From contig JAWZYV010013022.1 in NCBI GenBank assembly GCA_038373885.1, positions 1 through 64,000 on the forward strand: 64,000 bases of DNA, in the 5' to 3' direction. The first letter of the stretch is position 1; every line of letters starts with the position of its first letter. Source of the DNA: Cheiracanthium punctorium (taxonomy: Eukaryota > Arthropoda > Arachnida > Araneae > Cheiracanthiidae). The notes beneath the pieces are model-generated. The model searched no databases, was not told where the DNA came from, and worked only from the letters and a program-made list of their open reading frames with translations. Made by a program: the position numbers and the translations under genes. Below, in pieces: positions 12,240-24,169 of the stretch.

Positions 12240-12720
12240 TCATTATTAATTTTTCATCAGAGTCTCGGCAAACCCGCAAAACGTTGTTCTGAAATTAATC
12301 TTCCCGTTGATAATTCGATCTCTTCAAATAATCGTCATGCGAATGTACCCATCTGTTCTGGCATGCACGTCAGGAGCACTGAAGTCAGAGTTCGTGACAT
12401 ATCCTTAAATTTGTCCAGCTTTATAAAGGGGTCGGGGGAGCAGCCACTTCAGAAGCGGTTAATCCCTGCAACGAACAGGCTCTGAACATGATGAGCGACG
12501 GCGTGCAGAAGTTCCCAAGTTCTAAATAGCACCACGCTCTGGATGTCAAAGCGAAAATGCAGAAATCTCAACGTTCTGCATAGATTATTAATTTACTAAG
12601 CGTTAATATTCTCACTCCTGGTTGGATAATTCGTAGCTTTTAAGTAGTGACAGACTTAACCATTTCCCATTATAGACAAGGACGTTTGGACCTTCAAATT
12701 AACAAGTTTTAAAAAAAAAT
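12240..12720 (+). repeat. Triplicated GC-richer block, copy 1
   Basis: Aligns by eye with 14675-15115 and 16800-17035. Shared landmarks in order: TTCTGAAATT, CCGT(C/T)GAT-AAT(T)CGA, CTC-CAATAATCGTCA, (C/G)CA-ACGTCAGG, GTTCGTGACA, GGCTAATCACT or GGTTAATCCCT, AGGA-TG-TG-ACG-CGTGCAGAAG. Similarity with copy 2 continues past the core to about 12710. No ORF, TIR, pol III box or A-tail is visible. It could be an unrecognised old transposon or a locally duplicated regulatory module. Confidence 0.55.
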
Positions 12721-14297
12721 GAGTTATGCTAATTTATTTCGAAAGTAGTGTCAATTTATTTTACAAAAATAAATTGATAAATAAACAAATTAAATAAATA
12801 TAGAAATAAGTGTCCTTACATTTGACCTTCAAATCACCGATTAAAAATCCCCTTTATATATTAAAAGTAGTATTAATTTATTTTACAAAAAATAAGAAAA
12901 TAAAATAATATATATATAAGTTAAGTAAAATATATAAACAAAAGACGTGAAATATAGCAAAAACAAGAGTGTGTTCAGTAGAATCCTGAAACTTTAAAAG
13001 CTAAATAAATTTTGTTTTCACGCATTGGATAAGACAAAGAGAAGGTGAAATAACATATAATTTTAAAATATCATTCAACATCAATAATATGCTTATTATT
13101 TTAAATTATCATTGATTTTAAACTGGAACGTAATTCTATATTGAAAAGACCAGAAATATGTATAAATGTCCAGATCAAGTTTTTGTGTTGAGCGACTCTG
13201 TACAGACACATTGAATTCATAAACTGACTCGAAACCGAAACATTAAAGGAAGTGAAATAAAATTAAATGTAAGGGTTTCTATTCTATCGAGTGTAGTCGA
13301 ATAAATTTCTATATTTAACGAAATGTGACAATTTAGAAAACAAAATATAAAATAAAAATTTCCTTTTTAAGAATATATTTTTATTCACATTTAATTGCAT
13401 TTATTGACAATCGTTTAATACGCCTTCTATCTTCAAGATAATTTTTCGGTGTTCTATTTGGGTTCGATTCTCTTGGTAAAATAGCATTGTTTTAAAACAA
13501 AAAGATGCTTTTAATAGTAGTGTTTTCATTCATAGATGTCATAGTACTTGGATTACAGGAACAGCTATTAGCAAGAATTAGAAACCAGATTTTGAAGCCA
13601 AATAAAGTGCAAGAATTATTGTGATAATATAATGGAACGGAAATTATAACCACTGTCACCATCGTCATGGGCCACAAACAGTGGATTATAATTTACAGCA
13701 AACCAAATAGTAGGGTTTCGGTTGTGTGGCATATCAGAAGAGATATTAACTCCACACATCTGGGCCCTACCCTACTATATAAAGGAAAGAAGAAATCAAA
13801 AAGATAACAAAAATTAGAAATAGGAATATAATTTTACATACCAGACCTTGAGCACATGGAAATTTCATTTGAACAATTGATATGTGTTGCCAATGTTAAG
13901 AATTGTAAAAAGTGAAAAATGGTGTTGCCACTAAATAAAAGTGTAAAAGTGGAAAGAAGAAAGTATAGGAGTTGCCGAATACTAAAAGGTAATATTATTA
14001 AATTTTAAGAATATCCAGGTATATTAATATAATAAATATATATTGAATAATAATAAATTAAAATGATTGAATAAAATAAATAGTATAGCAAAATTAAATA
14101 TAACATATTGATTAAAAAATATAATGATTATTATTATTGACAAAGTATGTATAATAAGTTATTGTATGACAGAAGATTAATCTAGTAAATAAGAAAAAAA
14201 TAAAAAATAATGTTTAGGACAGAATAATCACAATATAGGAACCCCCTTTTTTTTAATCCCTCCAGATATATATATGCATGCATATACACATCCAAAT

Positions 14298-14300
<3 letters not shown>
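12720..14300. other. AT-rich interval with one small foldback
   Basis: Mostly AT-rich non-coding DNA. A compact inverted repeat lies at about 13709-13779 (TAGTAGGGT ... ACCCTACTA with inner GTGTGG/CCACAC), possibly a very short MITE or a chance hairpin. No gene found; the ORF at 13492-13677 has no recognisable character. Confidence 0.35.
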
Positions 14301-14305
<5 letters not shown>

Positions 14306-14378
<73 letters not shown>

Positions 14379-14388
14379 TATATAATAT
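14306..14388. repeat. (AT)n microsatellite, ~80 bp
   Basis: Alternating AT over about 80 bp, broken by a single G at 14360. Its three overlapping Tyr/Ile repeat ORFs are artefacts. Long (AT)n can extrude cruciforms and is usually highly length-polymorphic. Confidence 0.95.
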
Positions 14389-14450
14389 GTTATCTGAAGA
14401 CAACTTTTTTCACAATTGGTTTGATTATTCTTTTTATACGCAACGCTTAT

Positions 14451-14662
14451 GGCCGTATTCACCAAACATTAAAACAGTCAGTTAACTCTGCAGAGCGGGT
14501 TACTTCTTAGGCTCGAGAGGTAAAAATATTTACATACACCACGCCGAATACATGGGTTACCGATACAGCTGACCAATGAAATTGCCTCATTGTCAGCCCT
14601 CAGAGTCAAACCGATCAATCAGATTACCTGACTAGCATTCATTTCGGTTGGTGAATACCGCC
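14451..14662. mobile_element. MITE with GGC(C/G)GTATTCACCAA ends, ~212 bp
   Basis: Left end GGCCGTATTCACCAAAC and right end, reversed, GGCGGTATTCACCAACC are inverted repeats. Interior similarity extends through GTCAG-TAA-CTG motifs. No coding capacity. It sits immediately left of block copy 2. A clean target duplication could not be assigned, so the superfamily is left open. Confidence 0.7.
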
Positions 14663-14674
14663 TTTAATAACTCA

Positions 14675-15115
14675 CAGTTGTCTCGACAAACCAGCAGACG
14701 CCTTTCTGAAATTCGAGTTGCCGTCGATTAATCGAACTCTCCCAATAATCGTCATACAAATTTCCGCATCTGCTTTCCACTGACATACACGTCAGGGCAC
14801 TGCTTTCAGGGTTTGTGACAGCGACATTGCACATTTCTGGGAGTATTACAGCCGGCTCTTCATAAGGTGGCTAATCACTCTAAAGAGCTGGTTTCGAGGA
14901 TGGTGTACTTCTTCGTGTAGAAGTTTAAAATCGCTTTATGCGTGGAATGTTAATTTGAATATTCAAAAATCTTACCACACAGACTAATTTGCTAGGCATT
15001 TGGAATTGTCCTCTCTGCTGTATAATTCCTATTATTAGGTAGCAATAAATTTAATTGTTTGGCATTATTCGTACGGGCGTTTTAACCTTTAACTATCATT
15101 CACAAAAACTAGCAT
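14675..15115 (+). repeat. Triplicated GC-richer block, copy 2
   Basis: Direct copy of 12240-12720. It contains GTCGATTAATCGAACTCTCC (palindromic ATTAAT core), CCAATAATCGTCA, ACACGTCAGGGCA, GGTTTGTGACA, GGTGGCTAATCACTC and GTGTAGAAGTT. Beyond the core it still matches copy 1 through TATAATTC-TA and GG-CGTTT. Copy 3 matches only the core. Confidence 0.55.
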
Positions 15116-15119
15116 ATTT

Positions 15120-16320
15120 ATTTTGTAATAACAAGCATATTATTTTATTTTTTACCAACTATGACAAAAAATATAACTATAAATAAAACTCAAAAAAAAG
15201 TATTCTAATATGATTTTATATTTTGTTGCATGTGGTTCAATATATTAACAAAATCTCAGTTTAAAAACCATTTTTTTCTAATAACCTGTATTTGTATTTG
15301 TATTCAGCTACATTTATTTTCAAATATTTAAATCCCTCTTGTAACCATAAAATAATTTTTTTCTTACCCTTTATTGTGTCGCAGCCCATAGCTTCAGTAT
15401 CGCTGTTTTCAATAAAATATAGAGCTATCTTTTCAAAAATGATGATTTTATCTCTCAAAGACATACTGAGCGTATTTCTTAAATACACATACTATGTGTT
15501 GTACCGAATAAATTAGAATATATAATCTGAATAAAAAGTCTTTTACTGTAAATTTGGCTAGTTTTCTCTCGTGGTTTTACCAGCGAGTCAGAGTAATTCT
15601 CTGATTCGCTGGTGAACACCTGGTTCAGCAACAGAACAACCAAGGTAGTCCGTCTAGTAACCACCAGCTAACTATCATCTGCAGCTTCAGCGGATATGCC
15701 TGCCGAAAACGCACGCTGATTTGTTCAGGGGAATACACCGACAATCGTCGACAGACCATGAGCGGCGAAAAATTGTTAAACATGATTTTTTCCAGGAACG
15801 TGATCATATTCTGTACCATGTTTTAAACATTTTTTTCTAATTTACTTTGATGATTTATTTTAATTAGAAAACAAACTGAAGCTCGTTTCAATCTCTTTTT
15901 TGAGTGTATTCGCGTTAGAGCCCCTTAAAAAGTCCTCCGCCCACTGCACTCTCCACCTATGCAGGTGCTCCTTGCAGTATAGGTTTGCCATAACAAAAAA
16001 CAAAGCACCTTTTTGGGGACACTCTGTAGATGAGCCGCAGCCTAATGTTATACAGGGTCGTTCAAAAACACGTTACCTCTCTTGCTTAAAAGATGCTACT
16101 GCCCATGGAATCGCGTGAAAGAACTATACTCTATATGGTGCAGACACCTGCATTGAGAACCAATGTGTACAAGATGAAGGAGTGTATTAGGTTCCTTTGA
16201 TATTATGTTTTCACATTCTTAAAATACACGCCTTTCCCATTAAAGTGGTAACATCTTTCTGGGCGACTCTAAATCACTTCCAACCTTCTCCACAAATTGT
16301 CTATTTAACGCAATAAAAGT
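15120..16320. other. Interval with one strong hairpin
   Basis: No gene recognised. At 15579-15613 the sequence ACCAGCGAGTCAGAG is followed after 5 nt by its reverse complement with one mismatch, part of a possible TIR element of unknown extent. A lone CAGGGTCGTTCAAAAAC at about 16048 resembles a mariner-type terminal repeat without a partner. Confidence 0.4.
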
Positions 16321-16324
16321 CCCG

Positions 16325-16655
16325 CATTAGTCTAGACACAAACCTCTTTTACCGTACGAACATACAGATTGATGCAGCATCCGGCTTGGCTAGTGCTTGG
16401 GAAGGTGAACTCCTCCCTCGGCTGGACTGCTGTGGGACCATGTAAGCTAATGGGAACTGCTACACGTAAAATCTGCCGTGGCTCCAATGTCCTTCGTGGA
16501 CTAACGATATCTCGGAGGGGTGCCGATCTCAGATGGTTAGTCCCTCATCTGGAATTTGTTCAAAATTAGGGACCAACTGGCTGAAGTCCATCCCCCACGA
16601 TGACAATAGCACAGACTTCTATGTCTGTCCATGGACAGGAGAACAACAACAACGC
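16325..16655 (+). mobile_element. 5S-rRNA-derived SINE, copy a
   Basis: The segment GCATCCGGCTTGGCTAGTGC followed by TTGGGAAGGTGAAC corresponds to the A-box-to-C-box part of 5S rRNA (family pattern TTAAGCAGC...TAGTACTTGGATGGGTGACC). The 5' portion of the 5S-like head is decayed. The body matches the copy at 44280 throughout: CTCCAATGTCC, TCTGGAATTTGTTCAAAATT, AGGGACCAAC and a terminal GAGAACAACAACAACG. The 66-codon ORF here is a shadow. Confidence 0.75.
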
Positions 16656-16799
16656 AATGAAAACGTTCCTCGAACCTGATCTGTAATTATTTTAGAGAAG
16701 TTTGTCCAAACTATGTCTCCTTATTATATCAGAGATGATTATTCAATTCATAACTATGCATTTCGCATTTTCCTTCATATAAACCGCCAGACGTAGTTC

Positions 16800-17035
16800 G
16801 AAAATCAGTAATCTTCCTCTCGATTAATCGAACTCTCCAGAATAATCGTCAGGAGATTTCCCGTTTCCTCAGCATTCTCCGGCACACGTCTGGATTCGTG
16901 ACATATCCCGAATTTTGACGAGCATTATGGGAGGTGCTTCACAAGGCGAACTAATCACTGCAAGGAGCAGGATAATGTACGACATCGTGCAGTGGTTCGA
17001 AGATTCAAAATCATATGCTACCTGCGAGATGCCAG
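16800..17035 (+). repeat. Triplicated GC-richer block, copy 3
   Basis: Third direct copy, core only: CTCGATTAATCGAACTCTCC, AGAATAATCGTCAGG, CACACGTCTGG, ATTCGTGACATATCC, GGTGCTTCACAAGGCGAACT, TAATCACTGCAAGGAGC and ACGACATCGTGCAG. It shares GTGACATATCC with copy 1 and TTAATCGAACTCTCC with copy 2, so it helps define the ancestral core. Confidence 0.55.
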
Positions 17036-17171
17036 TGTGAGTATGTGTAAATATCAATGAATTAAGCAGGTTATGAGTATTAAATCGCATACACGTTTAC
17101 GACAATATTGCAGAAATACTGGTTTCGTGCTAGCTAGATACTTTCTGGTCTATGATATATACATATATATA

Positions 17172-17805
17172 CAGGGTGTACAAAAAGTCCCTTGAAACAT
17201 TTCAAAATTAAATATAAAATCAACTAATTGGGTTACGAGATTGTGATTTGTACCAAAATGCTTCCTATGATAAAAAGTTTTGTTTATGCAAATAAAAAAA
17301 TAGTTCCAAATTTTACTCATAGATGGCGCTGTAGAAACAGTAAAAACAAAACTCACTATTAAATATTCAGCATTTTTATTTTGTGAAGCAGATAAAAGCA
17401 TAACCAGCTACCATACTTCAATATGTGCACCTGATGTAGCTCTAACCACATCGAAACAGTACTCCACGCATTTGGTAGCATTGTTTGTGGTTTTGATTGA
17501 ATTACCTGTGTGATTCGCCTGTTCGTTTCTTCGATATCAGCCACAGGAGAGGAGTAAATTTTATACGTCACATACCCCCACAGGAACAAATCAATAGGGG
17601 TTAAGTCTCAAATGAAATACGCATTTCAACTTAATTCAAGGTCAAGCAGCGCCATCTATGGGTGAAATTTGAAACTATTTTTTTATTTGCTTAAACATAC
17701 CTTTTCATCATTGGAAGCATTTTGGTATAAACCGTAATCTGATAACCCAATCAGGTGATTTTACATTTAATTTTGAAATGTGCCAGGGACTTTTTGTACA
17801 CCCTG
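17172..17805 (-). mobile_element. Internally deleted mariner-like element
   Basis: The ends CAGGGTGTACAAAAAGTCCC and, reversed, CAGGGTGTACAAAAAGTCCC are identical, and the inverted similarity runs on for about 70 nt (TTTCAAAATTAAAT, GGGTTA). The left flank is TA and the right flank CA, close to the TA target rule. The interior keeps only the 3' end of a transposase gene on the minus strand, so the element is non-autonomous. A second TAGATGGCGCTG-type phrase occurs twice inside, in inverted positions. Confidence 0.85.
17350..17620 (-). pseudogene. Mariner/Tc1-type transposase C-terminal remnant
   Basis: On the minus strand it reads LTPIDLFLWGYVTYKIYSS followed by PVADIEETNRRI. This is the segment just after the third catalytic acidic residue in the mariner/Tc1 DDE families that carry a DLTPxDFFLWG motif; the first residues need a one-base frame adjustment. 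The N-terminal HTH domain and the first two catalytic aspartates are missing. It runs out into the 3' TIR region. No activity is possible. Confidence 0.75.
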
Positions 17806-17809
17806 CATA

Positions 17810-19630
17810 TTAAGTAGACCATGAACTTACATTTTGATCGCGAACCTGTCTGTCATATATAACATGTATCTACAAAATAAAATAAACTAAATACAAATAA
17901 CCCCCCAAGGCATACAATTATAAAAGGGACATAGTCTAATTGATAATAATCGATAATAATGGATATAATTAAATCTTGTGTAACAGCATGCATCATGAAA
18001 GCATAAAACGTATAATGAATAAATAAGTAATGTATGTAATACAAATATAAGCTAAAAAATATCTGATATATTTAGATAGTTGAGATTATTAAAAGGGTTT
18101 CAGGATAACTCAGTATTGTTCAGTATTGTTGCACAGTCATTTGTGCCTAAAATATTTGAAATGATAAAAAATAGTAGGGGCAATAAATAGCAAACCTATG
18201 GCAAATCTTCAAGAATTATTTCAGCATCTTACGTTATCTCATGACTAAACTTTGCTTTACCAGTACGAAACACCTCAATCTGTTTTTAAGAAAGACATTC
18301 GGAAAGCAACACCTGTATCATAATTAAAAAATAATGATTAAAGTTTTCGCAATAAACTTTCTGTTTTTACATGTACATGCATTGAGCTGTTATTTCGTCG
18401 GTTTCGTATATTTAATGATTTATGATGCAGCTAAACAAGTTTTGTACACATTCATGAAGCACTTCTGCCACCAGCCCTCTGAAAAGTGTAATTAATTTTT
18501 ACTTTAAGCTCTTCGTCACATACAATTTTTATCTACATAAAACTCTGTAAAAAAAATAGATGACAGTCACTGGGATTGTAAGGTGGATGAGTAAAATTCT
18601 CTCAATCGAAAGCTTGGAAAAGTTCTGTGATGTTGTCTCTGGTATGTGGAAGGGCTTCAAAATACAATATATTAAATTTAGAAAATTTTAATGGTTGTTT
18701 CTTTAACCTACAACTTCTAGTTTTCGAACGTCCCTCGGATGTATAAATGCTTGCTTTCTCAATATAATGCACACAATGGCTAAGCATAAGAAAACGAATT
18801 AAAAAGGTTGTATATTCAATATAAATAAATTTTAGCTATTATCGAGAGCATCTAAAAGAAAAACGAAACAAAAAAGTTTTAAAAAGCATAAGACACGAAT
18901 TTTGATTAAAGCTTTAATTTCCCTGCTATTTTTGGATATTATTTTCGAATGCTTGTCATTCAACAGTAATTTATTATTTCAGTCTGTGCGAAATCTACAA
19001 ACAAGGTTAGGTTTTGATCGAGAATCGAATGTTCTCTATACAAAGAAATGAACTAGCGTTATGAGAACGATAAATAAATTCATACGAAATTCACAAGAAA
19101 TATAAATATTGGTGTTTTTTAAATAAACCACAATATTGGTGTTTTTTAAATAAACTTAGATGCATGTGTGATTTGGATGTATGTGTTTAAAAAACGTAAG
19201 CATTATAATATATGTGGGTGAAAAATTCCCAGCTTATATAAAAATATGATTTTAAGTATAAAACTACTTTCTATTCCGAAGCTGTATGTATTTTTTAATA
19301 CAAAGTATAGGAGATACATATTAAAACTGAATCCCATGAAATGCAAATATGAATTGCATCAAATTACAAAGATGGAATTTTTTTTTGTCTCCTCGAAACT
19401 CTTGTGCTTATGCCTCAGACAGCCCAAGTAACATAGGCAAAAACATTGAAAACCCATAGTTAGCATCTATAAAAACGTGGAACTTGAATATCATTTATGC
19501 GCGGTGTCATGTTCCCTTTCATTTTATATATGTGTTACCTGCATGCAGCACCTGAGATGTTTGTAAACACGTTCTGTTTCTATCAAGAATAATGCTCAAT
19601 CATTCGACTTGGCGAAACTGGGTAAAGTTT
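17810..19630. other. AT-rich interval
   Basis: Non-coding AT-rich DNA. It holds two 24-bp direct repeats (19105-19128 and 19132-19155). The minus-strand ORF at 18602-18787 has no recognisable motif. Nothing else stands out. Confidence 0.4.
19105..19155 (+). repeat. 24-bp direct repeat, two units
   Basis: Two identical 24-bp units at 19105-19128 and 19132-19155, separated by 3 nt. Recent slippage-type duplication. Confidence 0.9.
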
Positions 19631-19765
19631 GGCAAACTCAAATGAATCAGCTTAAGTCTCTCATCTGAATTCGTTAAAAATTCGAAGATCCATCCTTTCA
19701 TAGGTGACGTTTGCAGCCTACTAAATGCCCCACAATATTAATGGCCTGTGTTTCCTGTATCTTGT
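19630..19765 (+). mobile_element. SINE fragment: body plus shared tail
   Basis: Begins with AAGTCTCTCATCTGAATTCG, matching the body of the 5S SINEs (copy a: AGTCCCTCATCTGGAATTTG). It continues directly into the shared tail (CATCCTTTCATAGGTGACGT, CCTACTAAATGCCCC, AATATTAATGGCC). This copy therefore links the 5S-SINE body to the tail seen behind tRNA-type heads. Its own head is missing. Confidence 0.6.
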
Positions 19766-19769
19766 ATAG

Positions 19770-21970
19770 AGCTACTGACATCATAGCCACTGATGTGGGT
19801 ATTTGTATTATACACACACAAGCACATATGCATCTATACATATATATACACTCTTTCCCTTTCTCTGTCTATTCACTAATCAAAGCTTTAATTCCTTAAA
19901 TATTAATCATATACATGTGGAGAAAAAGATACAGATGTTTAAGGTATCATTTAGAAATTTTGGTGATTATATTTGAAAAACATACAACATTTAAAATTGT
20001 ATATGGAACCGAACCAAAAATTCTGAATCTGCCCCATACATTAATTAGATGATGTACAAGATTCTAGCATTTCATCACAAAAAGGCTCAGAAATGTGTTT
20101 AATTCAATTCGGTATGGGGCGATACAATATCAATAACAGCAAAAGTATTACGTATTTATGCAATCACTGTTTTCTTTCATAATTTATGTACAGCCCGTAA
20201 AATGTGATCTTCCAATTTGAAATTTTCTTTTCAAGATCAACTAAAAAGGGATTTAAGTCAATGTAAATTTATTTTCATAAGTTACAGTTATTTTCATAAG
20301 TTATAAATTTATTTTCATAAATTTATTTTCATTCACAGAGACCTTTTTGATGTAAGACTTAAATGCGTACAATTCCCGATATATATATAGGGCACATTTT
20401 ACTAATTGTTTGTACTACAAATAATGAATTCCTAACATTGGAAAAATTTAGCCTAAAAAAAATCCATTTAGCCTAAAGTATTCAGCCAATGCAGGTACAA
20501 CCAATATTTATTTTTCCTATCACTTTTTGGTAATCGATTTTCATTTTAAGAGATTCTTGTTATGTAGTTACCACATGTTAAAAGATATGCTATAGATGGA
20601 TGCAATAATATTAAGTTTAGAGCATAATTCTTTCTCAGTGTTTCCCAGTAAACTTTGTAAAAATTATTTCCTTAAACTTTTGTTTGAACTGAAATCACGT
20701 GAAGAACACTCTTGTTTCATAAATTGGGAAGAAATTATAAGAAACAATACATTTACCAGGCAATATAGTCTAAATATCTCTAGCTACATGTAATATCATT
20801 TCTATCCAACTATGTTGAATTTACAGACCTAATATATAGATATATATATAAAAAATAAAATAAGCCAATCTCTATTACACTTCCATCTCTTTTTTATTAT
20901 TTTGGATAGAGGAGAAAAAGTAAATGAGAATTTTTACGGTCACGTTCTGCAAATCTTTCGAGACTTAGAATATGAACTGTATTTGGATAGGAATAAAACT
21001 TTTTCTTGTCAGTATGATAAAGTTATTTCTACTCAGATTCCTTCTTGAAAATAAACAAGCATGAATAAATATTAAGTATTCTAGTTTTATTTAGAAATCT
21101 CAAAACTTATGTACATAACGTCGCTTACTAAAGTAAATAAATTTTTATAAAAGCGGTCACTGCATACATTTTTTGTATGCATAGATCAATAGTCAAAAAG
21201 AGGCAACCTTTTTAATTTGATAAATGTTCTGTGCGTATAATTGTATTAAAGGAATACATTAAATCAAAAAGAAACAAAATCTTCAAACATTCTGTCACAA
21301 GTCACAACCATTATTTGTCCTTACAATTTAGAATTTAGCAGGTCAAATGTATAAAAATTTCTTAAATTTTCTGTAAATGGCAAGCGAAAAAAGAAACTAC
21401 AAAACATTAAACAATATATTGCTTTTTTTAAAATTTCTAACATTTACTTTCAAGTGCCGCATTCTTTAATATTAAATTTAATATGCAGGACTTTAATTTT
21501 ATTACCTTCTTTTCTGCGGGAAGTAAATATGAGCGCAAAACTTATTTCAATAATTTTTCTCAAAAATTCTTTATTCAAAAAATGCCCGCTGAAACACCAA
21601 AAGATTCCATTTAAAAAAATTAATTTAATTTGATTTAAAATTATAATCACCAGTTAATTATATACTTTACGAACACGACACAAGTATGCAGGCATTTCAT
21701 AATTAAGCAGATAAGTGTTCATAATCGTACAGTATACATGCAAAACGGCAGAGCAATACATGCAACTGTATGCCCTCGACAAATCCCAGTAGCAGCTGTT
21801 TGATGAAGCAGAGCCATCTCTTCTAATTTTGAATTTTTGTCGTTCAGTTTTGCGTTCAGTTTTAATCAATGTACCTGATATCGCATTAGGAATTCAATAT
21901 CGCATTAAGAATTTGTTAAGTCAGAATGCGCTGCCTGCTTTAAAGGGCATACTACAAGTCATTGACTTTT
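19770..21970. other. AT-rich interval
   Basis: Non-coding AT-rich DNA. A locally repeated TTTATTTTCATAA motif occurs near 20262-20330. The ORFs here (20596-20793, 21450-21650, 21654-21869) show no coding bias or known motif. Confidence 0.4.
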
Positions 21971-21974
21971 TTTA

Positions 21975-22330
21975 TTTATTTCTAAAGGCAGGGTCAGCGG
22001 CCTACGAAGGCCACAGATGTTGGTCATTTCATTATTAGGAGCGTGTTAGGCAGTCCAAAGATTCCCCCTATGAGTGGTTTCCTAATTTTGAGCTAATTCC
22101 AGATGAAAACCCAAGCACTTGGATTGGCATTCACAAAGGTATCGTTTGAACAGGTGTTACATTCGATCCACAACGGATTTGATGTGCACCAGCTCCTTTA
22201 AGGGTACATGGTTCCACAGCAGTACACCCGAGAAGTGCTTTCAACTTCCCAAGAGCTAGTTGAGCCGTTGCTGCTTAACTTTCTGTGTTCTTATGGGAAC
22301 GGAGTCAGCTACTGGGAGACTGCGGGACAG
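21975..22330 (-). mobile_element. 5S-rRNA-derived SINE, copy b, with shared tail
   Basis: On the minus strand the head reads TCCGTTCCCATAAGAACAC, AGAAAGTTAAGCAGC, then TAGCTCTTGGGAAGTTGAAA. This follows 5S rRNA (GGTTC...ATCACCGAAGTTAAGC...TAGTACTTGGATGGGTGACC) in order and spacing. The body has GTTCAAACGATACC and GGAATTAGCTCAAAATTAGG. It then runs into the tail shared with the tRNA-headed SINEs (CTCATAGGGGGAATC, CTAATAATGAAATGACC, GGCC-TCGTAGGCCGC) and an A-rich end. It is the best copy for showing a 5S head and the shared tail in one element. Confidence 0.75.
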
Positions 22331-22349
22331 TCAATGACGTTTCTGAGTA

Positions 22350-22450
22350 TATTAAAAAACCAACTACACGTTTATTCTCATCCTCCGAATACGCCTGATT
22401 TAGCTCCATGGAAAAATCTTAACCCCCTGATAAAGCATTTATCATTATTC
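22350..22450 (+). pseudogene. Mariner transposase C-terminal fragment
   Basis: The plus-strand reading HVYSHPPNTPDLAPWKNLNP followed by LIKHL matches the mariner signature around the third catalytic Asp (HPPYSPDLAPxDxxLFPxLKxxL). Only about 30 codons are recognisable; no TIR was found nearby. It abuts the 5S SINE copy b, which may have inserted near it. Confidence 0.65.
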
Positions 22451-22459
22451 TTGATAAAT

Positions 22460-23105
22460 GCGTAAATTATATTGAAGAACATAGCATAAAATAGCTTGAA
22501 GAATACACTTAAAGGCATAAAAATGCTTTTTCATTAGTGCATCGCATGCTATGATTTGTACTTGAGACTGACCGTTGGCCTTTGCGGGATTATTAAATGT
22601 GATTATTATTAAATTCCATTATTATTCTTTATGATCGTTCTTCATTTAACAACCCTCGTAAGTTAAAATTACTGCTTTGAAAGTTCGAACACAGGCAATG
22701 TTGATTGCTAATCAAATTTTTACTATTACTGGTTAAATCCGGCAAATGAGATTTCACTATATGAAGAGCATTATCTGGTTATGCGAACCTTCGGACATTA
22801 TTAGAATTCCTCGATGATTAAAATCGTTTAATGAAATGCTCAAGATATATAAAACCGATAATATTGGAGAGCTCCCTTAATAAACAGGACCATGACAGCG
22901 CTCCTATACATGCAATATTCAGTACTGAGTAGATGATTAGCATATATCTGATTTAATACCCTTGATTATGAAATATCAATACAGAAGCACAGAAATATGA
23001 TTGATCATTTGAATTGATTGGAACAATGTTTGTCTGTAATATTTTGGTAAAACTGAAATTATTGTGCATTTGAGATTCATATTGCTCTGTGCTGTACTAC
23101 AGGAA
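22460..23105. other. AT-rich interval, nothing recognised
   Basis: No ORF, TIR pair or RNA gene seen. Confidence 0.4.
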
Positions 23106-23109
23106 GATG

Positions 23110-23375
23110 AAAAAATATGAAAAACTGCTATGGGTGGCAAATACTTAAGGTGTTTCGTAAGTTTTACATGTTTTTTATTGTGAAGTTTGAAATTTTATGT
23201 TACAAAGAAGATGCAAGAACTAAGTAATGTGCAGCTTGGTAACATTCTATCTGATCCAATTCATGGGTTTTGTCTGTGAAGATTATCTCTCTTTTACGAA
23301 TAAGCCTTATTAGGGGCCGTGTGAATAGGGAGCGTAGCGAGTCTAGTGGTCCTTGGCCCTTTAGTATTTAAAAAA
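23110..23375 (+). repeat. Dispersed repeat, inverted partner of 38740-39010
   Basis: Matches the reverse complement of 38740-39010 by eye: TGGGTGGCAAATAC, GGTGTTTCGTAAGTTTT, ATTGTGAAGTTTGAA, ATGCAAGAACTAAGTAATGT, GGTAACATTCTATCTGATCC, GGGTTTTGTCTGTGAA, TTTACGAATAAGCCTTATTA and AGCGTAGCGAGTCT. No TIR, ORF or pol III box recognised; origin unknown. Confidence 0.65.
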
Positions 23376-24169
23376 AAATTTTCAAAGGATACTGTATATT
23401 TGTAACTGGTTTCATAATGGCGGTTAACTTATGAAACTGTGATATTATAGCTGAAACATTTTAAAAGAGAAGTTTATTGAGAATAAAGATACACAGACAA
23501 GGTATTATCAGCTCGTTTGAATAAAAAGTGTACAATTAAGGCATTGTCAATTCATGGAATTAAAACATACTTCTGTTTAATCCGTTACTGGTCGGCCACT
23601 TCCTTTAAAAAAATGCATTCATTAACTACAATGTATATCTATATATGAAATGATTACATAAAGGTTAGATCAAGATTAACAAGGTATTAAATGGATATAG
23701 TTCTACCTTGAATATTAAAATATGCATTGAATGAACTTTATTATTTATTACAGAAGAAAACAACTTGAAAATGAAGTTTGGCTATTAATTAGCAGAGAAA
23801 AATTTATGAAAATTATAAAACATTTTAGATATCCTTAAAAAATAAATGCTAAAATATGATTTCGATTATGTCCCAGATATTTTAATGCATACTTTTGAAA
23901 GTATCAACTTAGCAAATATAGAAATCTGTACGTTTTAGAAGATGGAAAAGTAAATGAACATTTACTTTCGAAAATAATTTTTTAAATGTACTTCCAAACC
24001 CACTCACCGTTTAAAATGCACTTTATTAAATAATAAAATAATTATTAGAAAGCAGACATAATTCAAAATGTACCGTAGATCACGTCGCATTCGATAAAAT
24101 TGTTTAATGAAAAGACATTAAAAATGTTGGATTTTGTCAAATCATTATTACGGCCATCTTTCACTTTTG

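Noticed and set aside
14182..14485. Three Tyr/Ile-repeat ORFs
   Set aside because: They are translations of the (AT)n microsatellite.
16048..16120. Mariner-type terminal repeat CAGGGTCGTTCAAAAAC
   Set aside because: No inverted partner found nearby, so an element could not be defined.
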